Assembly: GCA_949743895.1 (NCBI GenBank)
Contig: CATJUX010000099.1
Coordinates: forward strand, 1 to 11,620
Direction of reading: 5' to 3'
Length of the DNA stretch: 11,620 nt
DNA from: JANFXS01 sp022791155
GTDB taxonomy: Bacteria; Bacillota; Clostridia; Lachnospirales; Anaerotignaceae
Program-made: the position numbers and the translations under genes
Shown: one piece after another, positions 4,191 to 11,620 of the stretch
Layout: the number at the start of each line of letters is the position of its first letter
Position numbering within the stretch: position 1 is the stretch's first letter
The notes under the pieces: generated by a model
Databases searched by the model: none
Seen by the model: the letters and a program-made list of their open reading frames with translations, nothing else
What the model was told of the DNA's origin: nothing

Positions 4191-6989
4191 ATGAAAAAAC
4201 TCACGCCGCAAGAGCAGCAGAGAATTTGGAAACAGGACACAAATCCTGTACGCAAAATATTGCTTTGGGGGTTTGACAGTGAAAAAAATCCGTGTCTGCT
4301 CATTTTATATGGTGAACAAAAAACCGAAAGAGAAATTAAATCCTCACCAAGGGCCTATTATGCAGAGGCTTATTTGCTTGAAGCTGTTGTGAGATATTCA
4401 CACTATGCAGTGTTTCATGGCGTGAACGGACATCTGCCTTCTGTTCCAAATGTATATTATAGCAAAGAAGAAAACATTCTCTGTCACAAAAGAGGCTTCA
4501 ACATGGCAACAAGACGCTGGGAATATGACAACAAAACACGGCGGTATAAACAAGTTTTGGACATTGACGAGAAATATATTGTCAAAGAATTCTATAAGCT
4601 CAACGAAAATATTGAATTTGACTATTACGCTGAAAACAAATATGAAGATTATGTTTCATATTTGAAGGCTAATTTTGTGACATTTGAAGATTGTGAATTG
4701 ATTGAAGATCCAAGTGAGCTGTTTGGCTTTGGCCACGACAGCATATATTATAATGCCATTTTGGATATGTTTTCAAAAGAAAGACTATATTCAAGGAAAA
4801 AATGCCTTGCCCAGTTCATGCATATGCAGCCCTCAGAGGAGGAATATGAGCGTATTTTGAAAGTTGCAAGCGTGGAACTGGCCTGTGGAATTTTTCAGGA
4901 GCTTACAATTGAAAAAAATCCTGTTTTGTTGAAAATTGCAAAACAGATAAAAAACAGCAATGAGCTTTGGGCCAAAAAGGAATATCATGATGGCTTGATG
5001 CGCTGTATAGAGCAATATATCAGCTCGTTTGATGAAAAATTGATGAACAAACAAAAAGAATTTATTTATAGAACATTGCCCGAAATGGATTTTCACATCA
5101 AAAAGCTAAAACTGTATGGCGAGACGATGAGTGGTGAAGAACTGAAAAACTATCTAAATGGGTCATACAATGTTTATTGCAATCTTTCATATCAATTTGT
5201 TTTTGGAAACCAAAAGCTTTATGAAAAAAATACATATACAGATGGCAAGGACATATACAATGTGCAATTTAAAAACACAATACAAACAGCAAAGGCATAT
5301 GGCATGGCTGATGCAATTGGCAAAATTGCATACTATCTTGACGCGCCGAGAACAACATACTATCTAAAAGGAAGCGGAAGAGGAAAAACCTACGACTATT
5401 ATGTGCGCTATCTCAGAAGAACAATTGATGCGTACAAAGAAGACGATGAATTAAAATTTATTGAAGCCGCGCGCGAAATGCTTACAAGTTACACTGACAA
5501 TGACTCTTTGGGATATTGGGTTTATGAGCCGCTGTCAAACAATTTCTTTTTTAATCGGTATTTCAACAGTGCAGACCGAAGCCAGACTGAAGCCAATGCA
5601 CAAATGTGGGAAAGGCACATTGAAGATGTTGTCTATATATCCAAGAACGCGAAAACGCTCCCTGTGCACAGATTTTGCTATGATATATTGAAAAGGGCCA
5701 ATGCAAGGCACGAGTTTGATGAATATGATGTGAAAGAGCTTATTGTTTTGTCACAAATACCATATGACAAAACTGCAAGATTGTTTGAAAAAATATTGTT
5801 TCCCAAATTGAAAGAAATGCACGAGTTTGAAGCTGACATAATGCTTGCTTTGATGAGCACAAATTCAGCCGCACTTCAAAAGGCTGCAAAAAACTATTTT
5901 AAACAAACAAACGGCAAATTCATGCCGGAAGACGTGGTCAAAATCATTTCAATGGACACAATTGAAACATGGTATAATGTGCTTAAAAGCAACATAAATG
6001 CTTTTGCACCGCATGAATATGTGGCATTTTTGAAGGAACTCATGGCTGAAGGCGAAAATTTTGCGAAACGTGGAACAGAGCTTTCAGAGAACGTTGTGGA
6101 ACTGTTGAACAATTCTTTGAACAAGTTGGATGATGTTTCTGATGAAGCTGAACAGGGGCTTCTTTGCCATGCTGTTGCCATTGTGCTGAGCAACGTGAAA
6201 ATGCCGGAGTTTGTTATGGAAATTGTGGAGAATGTTGTTTTTCACATGCCGTATGACAGGCTGAAAACTGCTGTGCAAAGCATAGGTTTTGAGCATGGAG
6301 CAATTTCTGAGAGAAACTGCAACATAATTGCTCTGTTGAAATCAATGAAAGAATATGTTTTGCCAAAAGACGGTGTTATATTATCTGTTCTTGAAACAAG
6401 CTCGGCAAAACTTGTCAAAACGCTCACAGAAATAATAGAAAAATTGCAGAATGAACTTTTGGAAAGACAAACCACATTGCTGCTTCTTTTTGAGTGCAAT
6501 GTATATGCGCTGAACAAAATTTCACAAAATGTTTTCGAAAACTTGGAAACTGAAAAAAGAGAAAAAATTCACATGATTTTGCTGGATTCTCCTGTTGAAA
6601 AAGTTTATCAATATGCACTTAAAAAGCTTGATGACTGGTATGGCAGCAAAACGCCAGTGCAGTTTATTTCGCGCATGTTGGAGCACCCTTGTGTTGATGT
6701 GAAGTCTTACATTTCAAACAAAATGGAAAATGCATTTTCGAATTTGAAAGAAGTTCAGCCGGATTTATATATTTATTATGCCAAAACACTGTTATATTTG
6801 CCAAACAAAGTTTCTAAAAGCAAAGAAAATGTATATTCAACAATGCCGGCTTTTTTGAGCTTTTATCCGCAGAAACGTGAAGAAATTGAACAAATGCTGC
6901 TTGACATTGGAAGCGAAAACAGCAAAACAAATTCCGAAAGAGCGCTTGTTGCATTTGCTCAAATTCAAAAGGAGGTGTGCGAAGCATGA
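4191..6989 (+). CDS. Retron-associated large helical-repeat (ARM/HEAT-like) protein
   Basis: 932 residues from ATG 4191. GTG 4185 is an alternative: the AAAGGAAGG site at 4172-4180 is closer to ideal for GTG, while ATG gives the more usual MKKLTPQEQQ start. I see no signal peptide, membrane span, Walker motif or nuclease motif. The N-terminal ~300 residues are mixed (RKILLWGFDSEKNPCLLILYG near the start). The rest reads as repeated amphipathic helices, clearest from about residue 500 on, as in ARM/HEAT solenoids. A Tyr/Arg-rich stretch begins at residue 390 (YYLKGSGRGKTYDYYVRYLRR). Its stop overlaps the next start codon as ATGA. From memory, type XIII retrons carry an ARM-type protein in this position. 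A scaffold or effector role in the RT-msDNA complex is inference; no catalytic activity can be assigned from sequence. Confidence 0.8.
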   Translation: MKKLTPQEQQRIWKQDTNPVRKILLWGFDSEKNPCLLILYGEQKTEREIKSSPRAYYAEAYLLEAVVRYSHYAVFHGVNGHLPSVPNVYYSKEENILCHKRGFNMATRRWEYDNKTRRYKQVLDIDEKYIVKEFYKLNENIEFDYYAENKYEDYVSYLKANFVTFEDCELIEDPSELFGFGHDSIYYNAILDMFSKERLYSRKKCLAQFMHMQPSEEEYERILKVASVELACGIFQELTIEKNPVLLKIAKQIKNSNELWAKKEYHDGLMRCIEQYISSFDEKLMNKQKEFIYRTLPEMDFHIKKLKLYGETMSGEELKNYLNGSYNVYCNLSYQFVFGNQKLYEKNTYTDGKDIYNVQFKNTIQTAKAYGMADAIGKIAYYLDAPRTTYYLKGSGRGKTYDYYVRYLRRTIDAYKEDDELKFIEAAREMLTSYTDNDSLGYWVYEPLSNNFFFNRYFNSADRSQTEANAQMWERHIEDVVYISKNAKTLPVHRFCYDILKRANARHEFDEYDVKELIVLSQIPYDKTARLFEKILFPKLKEMHEFEADIMLALMSTNSAALQKAAKNYFKQTNGKFMPEDVVKIISMDTIETWYNVLKSNINAFAPHEYVAFLKELMAEGENFAKRGTELSENVVELLNNSLNKLDDVSDEAEQGLLCHAVAIVLSNVKMPEFVMEIVENVVFHMPYDRLKTAVQSIGFEHGAISERNCNIIALLKSMKEYVLPKDGVILSVLETSSAKLVKTLTEIIEKLQNELLERQTTLLLLFECNVYALNKISQNVFENLETEKREKIHMILLDSPVEKVYQYALKKLDDWYGSKTPVQFISRMLEHPCVDVKSYISNKMENAFSNLKEVQPDLYIYYAKTLLYLPNKVSKSKENVYSTMPAFLSFYPQKREEIEQMLLDIGSENSKTNSERALVAFAQIQKEVCEA

Positions 6990-8749
6990 AAGTCAATTAT
7001 AAATATGCAAGTCCTTCTCAATGTTTGCGGACAGAAGACAAAACAACTTTGGGCTTCAGCCCAGACTTGTCGCGGGATGAAAAAGTTTCTTTTTTGGGCC
7101 GGCTGAAACACCCTTTGCTGTTTCGTGATGCCATGCTCATGCTGAGAGACATTGTTGTTTCTGACATGAGCCAGCAGAAGAAGGAAAGACCTGAATATTT
7201 TGTGTGGCTGGAACAGGAAATTGAAAAGCGCGTTAAAGCCCACAAGGAGTATGCGCCTCACATAAGGAAAGCACTTCAGGAAGAAATGGCTGATTGTGAT
7301 GCTGTGCTTTCAAAACAAAACGCCGACTTAAAACAGCTTTTGGACATGCAAAGAAATTTGCAAAATCAAATTGATCAATATGACGCATGGAAAGATTATT
7401 ATAAAATTGAACGCGACTTTTGGAAGTTTATAAAAGACAGGGACTATAGCCTTTGGTTTGTTTTGGATCCTGTGATCACAGTGCACAAAGATCAAGTTTC
7501 GTTTGAAGCTTTTTCGGTTGATGAATCCACATATGGCTGCTTGTCTGTTGCCATGGATGAATTTGAACTTTTGCAAACGCCACAGCTTGGCACAACGAAC
7601 ATCGACTTTTCAGCCAAGCTTGAAAAGGAGATGCAGCGCTTTAGAAGTTATACAGACGTTACACTGTCTGTGAACCCTGATGGTTTCACAGTGGACAACG
7701 ATGTTGTGCCGGAATATGTGGAAAAGAAAATTGATTTGCCCGAAACGTGGATAAAAGGGTTCAATCAGGTTTCTTCTGCGGCAGCGCTTGACGGTTTTGA
7801 AATAGAGCTCACGCCTTCTGACATGTATGACATTTGTGCATTTTTGAGAAAGCACAAGGAGAAAAAAAGCCCGCGATATATGAAGTGGATATTGGAGCCG
7901 CAAAAGCCAGTGCGCATTGTTTTTGAGCCGTTTGGAACAGTTCTAACGCTGAACGCTGTTTACGGCGGAACTCAAAAAAGAGAGGAAAAAATTTGGGGCA
8001 GAAGGCGCTGGCTTGTTGTTGAAAAACTTATTCCTTTGTCAAAAGCATTTTATATACGCCTTTTGGGCTTTGGCATGCCTCAGTTTATACGCGCTGACAT
8101 GGGAACGCTTCAAATGACAATTGGTTTTTCGGCATGGTCTTCCAATGACTGGGTTAAAGGCACGGCGTTTAACATTATGGCTGGATTTACAGGAGACGGA
8201 AGATACAAAGATGTTTACAATCTTATGAAAAAAGAACGCTGTTTGTCCATGGAAGAAATTTTTGAAATGCTTCCGAAGCACAAAAAAGACAAGGTTAAAG
8301 CCGGAATTGGAATGATGTTCAGACGCGGCGAGGGATATTTTGACATTGTAAGCAACAAAGTCCGCTTCCGTCATCTTTGCAACGCTCCAATTCCAGAAGA
8401 GCTTTATGAACCAACATACATTGAACAAAGCGTTCAGAAATACAGCAAGCTTACATTCGACAATATGACGGTGAGATACACTCACAAGAATGAGTTCGTG
8501 TTCTCAACAACATATGATGAGGGCCGTTGGCAATCTCCAAGCTGCACAGAAATTGTTATTGATCAGGATGGACAAATTGCAAAGCTGAATTGCAATTGCT
8601 ACACATTTAAAAGAGGTGAAAGAAACATTTCAGAGCCATGTGCGCACATACTCTCGCTTTATGTTGCCTCTTTCAAGTTGTTGAAGTTGAAAAATCTGGA
8701 ATATGACAAGGAATATAAAATCAATGATATTATGGAGATGTTGCTATAA
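6986..8749 (+). CDS. Retron-associated winged-helix/SWIM zinc-finger protein (WHSWIM-type)
   Basis: 587 residues from ATG 6986, overlapping the upstream stop (ATGA); AAAAGGAGGTG (6967-6977) inside the preceding gene is the ribosome binding site. An in-frame GTG at 6977 lies within that site and is unlikely to be the start. Near the C terminus is a complete SWIM zinc-binding motif, CxC-x13-CxH: Cys536, Cys538, Cys552 and His554 (NCNCYTF to EPCAHIL). A winged-helix-like segment lies at about residues 418-465 (MEEIFEMLPKHKKDKVKAGIGM and FRRGEGYFDIVSNKVRF). A charged helical region occupies about residues 50-140. SWIM and winged-helix modules usually bind DNA or proteins, so it may recognise msDNA or phage DNA (inference). 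WHSWIM plus ARM plus RT is, from memory, the type XIII retron set. It overlaps the RT gene by one base. Confidence 0.85.
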   Translation: MKVNYKYASPSQCLRTEDKTTLGFSPDLSRDEKVSFLGRLKHPLLFRDAMLMLRDIVVSDMSQQKKERPEYFVWLEQEIEKRVKAHKEYAPHIRKALQEEMADCDAVLSKQNADLKQLLDMQRNLQNQIDQYDAWKDYYKIERDFWKFIKDRDYSLWFVLDPVITVHKDQVSFEAFSVDESTYGCLSVAMDEFELLQTPQLGTTNIDFSAKLEKEMQRFRSYTDVTLSVNPDGFTVDNDVVPEYVEKKIDLPETWIKGFNQVSSAAALDGFEIELTPSDMYDICAFLRKHKEKKSPRYMKWILEPQKPVRIVFEPFGTVLTLNAVYGGTQKREEKIWGRRRWLVVEKLIPLSKAFYIRLLGFGMPQFIRADMGTLQMTIGFSAWSSNDWVKGTAFNIMAGFTGDGRYKDVYNLMKKERCLSMEEIFEMLPKHKKDKVKAGIGMMFRRGEGYFDIVSNKVRFRHLCNAPIPEELYEPTYIEQSVQKYSKLTFDNMTVRYTHKNEFVFSTTYDEGRWQSPSCTEIVIDQDGQIAKLNCNCYTFKRGERNISEPCAHILSLYVASFKLLKLKNLEYDKEYKINDIMEMLL

Positions 8750-10224
8750 TGGATATGAAATCTGAATATAGAAAACAAGTGAACGAAATGGGCAAAAAAG
8801 AGTTCACTTTTATGAAGATGCAGGAATACGGCTTTTGGCCAGATCACCTTCCAACGCCATATGAACGCCAGCAAAATGAAACAGAAGAGGACTTTGAAAA
8901 CAGAAAACGCCTCCTTGATGAGTTTCAAAAGCTTTCTGACAAAATTGCAAAGGCATATAAAGAAAAAAGCAAGATTGAAATCAAGCTTTCCAAACTGAAA
9001 AATGAATATCAAAACACATGGGATTATGAAAAAATCCGTTCTGTCGTGGCGCAGGAAATCATGAAGGAATCAATTGAGCGGCGCGCAAAAAGGAAAGAGG
9101 AAAGAGAAAGACAAAAACAGCTGAAAACTGAAGCGTGGCAAAAATATAAGGCTGAAAATATTGTGTTTATAGGCCGGGGATATTCCAACCTTTTGCAGCA
9201 AAAGGACACAGACATACAAAAGTTGAGCAAAAATGGCTTGCCTGTGATAGAAACGGACAGAGAACTTGCAAAGTTTCTTCAAGTTGAATATAAAGTGCTT
9301 CGATATTTGGCATATCACAGAGATGTTGTGACGTTTGACAACTATTATCGTTTTGACATTCCCAAAAAAAGCGGCGGAGTGCGGCACATTGCAGCGCCAA
9401 AAACACAGCTCAAAACGGCTCAAAGGCTGATTTTGGAAAAAATTTTGCAAAAAGTTGAAATCTCTGATTTGGCGCATGGTTTCATACAGTCAAGGTCTGT
9501 GCTGACAGGGGCAAAAGCTCATAAAACAGGGCCGGAGCTGTTGATCAACATCGATCTTGAAAACTTTTTTCCAACAATCACGTTTGAACGCGTGAGGGGC
9601 ATGTATCAGTCATTAGGATATTCTGGATATATTTCATCGCTTCTGGCCATGGTTTGCACATATTGCGAAAGGATTCCGGTTGATGTTAAAGGTGAAATGA
9701 AATATGTCAAAACTTCAGACAGAGTGCTTCCGCAAGGCTCGCCGGCAAGCCCCATGATTACAAACATAATTTGTTTGAGAATGGACAAGCGGATAAACGG
9801 ATTTTGCCAAAAACTGGGCTTTACATACACCCGCTATGCTGACGACATGAGCTTTAGCTATGACGGTGACGCAAAAGCTCTTGCTGTTGGAAGCTTTTTG
9901 AACGGAATTGGCAAAATTGTGGAAGATGAAGGGTTTTGCATAAAAAAAGAAAAGACACATGTTTTGAGAAAGAGTGGAAGGCAATATATCACAGGAATTG
10001 TGATAAACAATGATGAAATTGGCGTCAGCAGAAAATGGATTAAAACATTGAGAGCCTCAATTTATAACGCCAAAAAACTCAAAAACGCTGAAAACACTGT
10101 GCCATGTGAAACAATGAATGAAATTGCTGGCAAGCTTTCGTGGCTGAAAAGTGTGAATGAAACAAGATACCAAAGGATTATACAGCAGGGAACAGAGCTG
10201 CTTGATGGTTTGAAAAATATGTAA
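8749..10224 (+). CDS. Retron reverse transcriptase with N-terminal extension
   Basis: 491 residues; ATG 8749 overlaps the upstream TAA by one base (TAATG), implying translational coupling. RT motifs in order: KSGGVRHIAAP (fingers); motif A NIDLENFFPTI with catalytic Asp269; motif B LPQGSPASP (327-335); catalytic YADD (363-366). Retron-specific motifs are present in modified form: GAKAH (254-258) in the place of NAxxH, and ITG (414-416) in the place of VTG, followed by a thumb region (IGVSRKWIKTLRASIYNAKK). There is no group II maturase (X/En) domain, so a retron RT is the best call. About 160 residues precede the RT core, including a highly charged probable coiled coil (about 40-135, RRAKRKEERERQKQLK). 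This is longer than compact retron RTs of about 300-350 residues. It would copy the upstream msr-msd RNA into msDNA. Confidence 0.93.
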   Translation: MDMKSEYRKQVNEMGKKEFTFMKMQEYGFWPDHLPTPYERQQNETEEDFENRKRLLDEFQKLSDKIAKAYKEKSKIEIKLSKLKNEYQNTWDYEKIRSVVAQEIMKESIERRAKRKEERERQKQLKTEAWQKYKAENIVFIGRGYSNLLQQKDTDIQKLSKNGLPVIETDRELAKFLQVEYKVLRYLAYHRDVVTFDNYYRFDIPKKSGGVRHIAAPKTQLKTAQRLILEKILQKVEISDLAHGFIQSRSVLTGAKAHKTGPELLINIDLENFFPTITFERVRGMYQSLGYSGYISSLLAMVCTYCERIPVDVKGEMKYVKTSDRVLPQGSPASPMITNIICLRMDKRINGFCQKLGFTYTRYADDMSFSYDGDAKALAVGSFLNGIGKIVEDEGFCIKKEKTHVLRKSGRQYITGIVINNDEIGVSRKWIKTLRASIYNAKKLKNAENTVPCETMNEIAGKLSWLKSVNETRYQRIIQQGTELLDGLKNM

Positions 10225-10228
10225 TTCA

Positions 10229-10266
10229 AAAACGCGCTTAGATATATACATATTTAAGCGCGTTTT
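10229..10266. terminator. Bidirectional intrinsic terminator between retron operon and antiporter gene
   Basis: AAAACGCGCTTA (10229-10240) and TAAGCGCGTTTT (10255-10266) form a perfect 12-bp stem that can extend inward with A-T pairs. The A-run on the left and T-run on the right allow termination from both sides, as suits convergent genes. It starts 5 bases after the RT stop and ends 27 bases before the end of the antiporter gene. Confidence 0.88.
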
Positions 10267-10293
10267 GTTAAATTTAATAATGAAAAAAATGGT

Positions 10294-11499
10294 TCAGTTT
10301 TCATATGAAGGGTTTTTGGCAGTTTTTGTTGGAGATTTTTCTTTCATAACTATGTTCAGAAGTATTGGGGTCAAAAGCGTTGTGGCGATGACAACAAGCA
10401 CTATTGCGGGTGAAATGGCCGGGTCAACAAGTCCGGCGCTTATCCCTTTGTTGGCAACAATGAGCGCAACCTCACCACGCGAAACCATGCCAACACCAAC
10501 CCTCAATGAATCGGCAAATGACATGCCACAAATTTTGGAACCAAGCCCGCCGCCAATGATTTTTGTCACAATTGCCACAGCAAGCAAAACAAAAGCAAAG
10601 AATATATATTGCGAGTTGAGTGCATGAAGATTTGTTTTTATGCCAACGCTTGCAAAGAAAAGCGGTGAAAACATGAGATATGATGCAACGGTTATTTTCT
10701 TTGCTATATACTGTCTTGTTTTGGCTATGTTACAGAGTATGATTCCGGCAAAATAGGCGCCTGTTATGTCGGCAACTTCAAAAAATTCTTCGGCAATATA
10801 TGAAAGTATGAACGCAAATGCCAGGCCATATATGGCAATTCTTCTTTTCTCGCCAAACGCCAGCTCCATTTTTTTGAACAACCAGTAGACAATGAAGCCA
10901 ACTATGAGAAGGAACACAAAAAATCCTCCTATTTTAACAAACACCATCATTGGCTGAATTGTGGGGTCTGTGAAACCCGACATGAATGAAAGAAGTATTA
11001 TTCCTAAAACGTCATCAATGATGGCCGCACCCATTATGGCTGTTCCGACATGTCCTTTGAGCTTGCCCATTTCCCTGAGTGTTTCAACTGTTATGCTCAC
11101 AGATGTTGCAGACAATATCACGCCGATGAACACTGCCCTCAGGAAAGTTGTGCTGTCATATGTTTCGGCAAAAAATATCATATAAACAATGAAGCCGCCT
11201 ATGAGCGGAACAATGACTCCAAGACAAGCTGTGATGAGAGCGGCAAGGCCGGTTGACTTCAGTTCATTGATGTCTGTGTCAAGGCCGGCAAGAAACATGA
11301 GCATTATAACGCCTATTTCAGATGACTTTGTGAGAAATTCGGTTTCGGCAACAAGACCAAGCACACTGGGGCCGAGGATTATGCCAGCCATTAGCGCGCC
11401 AACAACCTGAGGCATGTGGACATGGCTTGACAAAAGGCCGAATGTTTTTGTTGACAAAAGAATTATTGCCAAAACAAATAAAAATTCATAAGATTCCAT
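10294..11499 (-). CDS. CPA2-family cation/proton antiporter (NapA/KefB-like membrane domain)
   Basis: 401 residues, highly hydrophobic, about 12-13 membrane spans; this is the membrane domain alone, without the C-terminal TrkA-N/RCK domain of full KefB/KefC. Family signatures: early VGALMAGIILGPSVLG (residues 33-48); unwound-helix motif SATSVSIT (130-137); paired aspartates Asp162-Asp163 in AAIIDDVLGI; Lys313 in VTKIIGGG; and GMVSRGEVALI (337-347). In NapA-type proteins the Asp pair binds the ion and proton and marks electrogenic Na+/H+ exchange; a K+/H+ role is also possible. ATG 11499 has an AAGGAG site 11 bases upstream (11516-11511). It is transcribed alone, convergent with the retron operon, and nothing links it to the retron beyond position. 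Confidence 0.92.
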   Translation of the reverse strand: MESYEFLFVLAIILLSTKTFGLLSSHVHMPQVVGALMAGIILGPSVLGLVAETEFLTKSSEIGVIMLMFLAGLDTDINELKSTGLAALITACLGVIVPLIGGFIVYMIFFAETYDSTTFLRAVFIGVILSATSVSITVETLREMGKLKGHVGTAIMGAAIIDDVLGIILLSFMSGFTDPTIQPMMVFVKIGGFFVFLLIVGFIVYWLFKKMELAFGEKRRIAIYGLAFAFILSYIAEEFFEVADITGAYFAGIILCNIAKTRQYIAKKITVASYLMFSPLFFASVGIKTNLHALNSQYIFFAFVLLAVAIVTKIIGGGLGSKICGMSFADSLRVGVGMVSRGEVALIVANKGISAGLVDPAISPAIVLVVIATTLLTPILLNIVMKEKSPTKTAKNPSYEN

Positions 11500-11543
11500 T
11501 TTTAGTACATCTCCTTAAATGTATGTCTGACTAACGTTTATAT

Positions 11544-11572
11544 AGTATATACATAAAAATGGTTTTTTTCAA
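11544..11572 (-). promoter_or_regulatory. Promoter of the antiporter gene
   Basis: On the minus strand: -35 TTGAAA (11572 to 11567), 17-base spacer, -10 TATACT (11549 to 11544). It lies 45 bases upstream of the start codon. No operator or riboswitch is evident in the short leader. Confidence 0.72.
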
Positions 11573-11620
11573 GGAAATTTTTCAAAAAAATTGTGCAAAT
11601 TTGATATTGTTAAAAAATAA

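Larger units (their letters stand above)
3783..10224. other. Complete retron locus, probable type XIII
   Basis: The divergent msr-msd RNA candidate, ARM-like protein, WHSWIM protein and RT form one unit. It is bounded on the left by the minus-strand terminator (3779-3808) and on the right by the bidirectional terminator (10229-10266). The three genes overlap by 4 and 1 bases, pointing to a stoichiometric complex. Retrons act in anti-phage defence by abortive infection, with msDNA-RT holding an effector in check. Type XIII assignment rests on remembered gene content, not a search. No integrase, transposase or flanking direct repeats are visible. Confidence 0.78.

Noticed and set aside
8749..10224. 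RT as a group II intron, DGR or Abi-type enzyme
   Set aside because: No maturase X/En domain, no intron RNA ends, no template/variable repeat pair, and the X/Y-type motifs plus flanking ncRNA fit a retron better.
3572..10290. Flanking direct repeats or attachment sites of a mobile element carrying the retron
   Set aside because: I looked for matching ends around both terminators and found no convincing direct repeat, tRNA gene, integrase or transposase.
10265..10627. 120-codon plus-strand frame inside the antiporter gene
   Set aside because: It is antisense to a clear CPA2 antiporter and has no homology or start signals.

Overview
The window looks like chromosome of a low-GC Gram-positive Clostridia-type bacterium (Bacillota). 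Evidence: an LPXTG surface protein with its own sortase, strong AAGGAGG-type ribosome binding sites, consensus sigma-A promoters, and heavy use of TTG leucine and ATA isoleucine codons. I cannot name the species.

Layout. (1) Bases 1-1282: the 3' part of an LPQTG-anchored pilin-like surface protein, open at the window edge, with five 14-residue Pro/Glu/Lys/Asp repeats, overlapped by a sortase gene. An intrinsic terminator follows. (2) Bases 1672-3571: a MarR repressor and a MATE multidrug efflux pump in one operon, with a consensus promoter and two identical operator palindromes. (3) Bases 3779-10266: a retron locus. Three tightly coupled plus-strand genes encode a 932-residue helical-repeat (ARM/HEAT-like) protein, a 587-residue winged-helix plus SWIM zinc-finger protein, and a reverse transcriptase with YADD and retron-specific X/Y motifs. 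From memory this is the gene content of type XIII retrons. (4) Bases 10294-11499: a convergent CPA2-family cation/proton antiporter on the minus strand, sharing a bidirectional terminator with the retron operon.

The most interesting signal is the 240-base non-coding stretch upstream of the retron operon. Read on the minus strand it is a complete transcription unit. A TTGACA/TATACT promoter fires at the edge of an 'a1' repeat. Then come a short msr-like hairpin, a ~100-base msd-like hairpin with 24 paired bases in its upper stem, a complementary 'a2' repeat, and an intrinsic terminator with a U-tract. The retron RNA therefore appears to be transcribed divergently from its own RT and effector operon, which has a separate promoter (TTGAAA/TATAAT). 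In the well-studied retrons the RNA is encoded on the same strand as the RT.

Inferred working model: the minus-strand RNA is reverse transcribed into msDNA by the RT. The RT-msDNA complex holds the helical-repeat and WH-SWIM proteins as a tripartite anti-phage unit. Neither accessory protein shows an obvious nuclease or nucleotidase motif, so the toxic activity is not identified.
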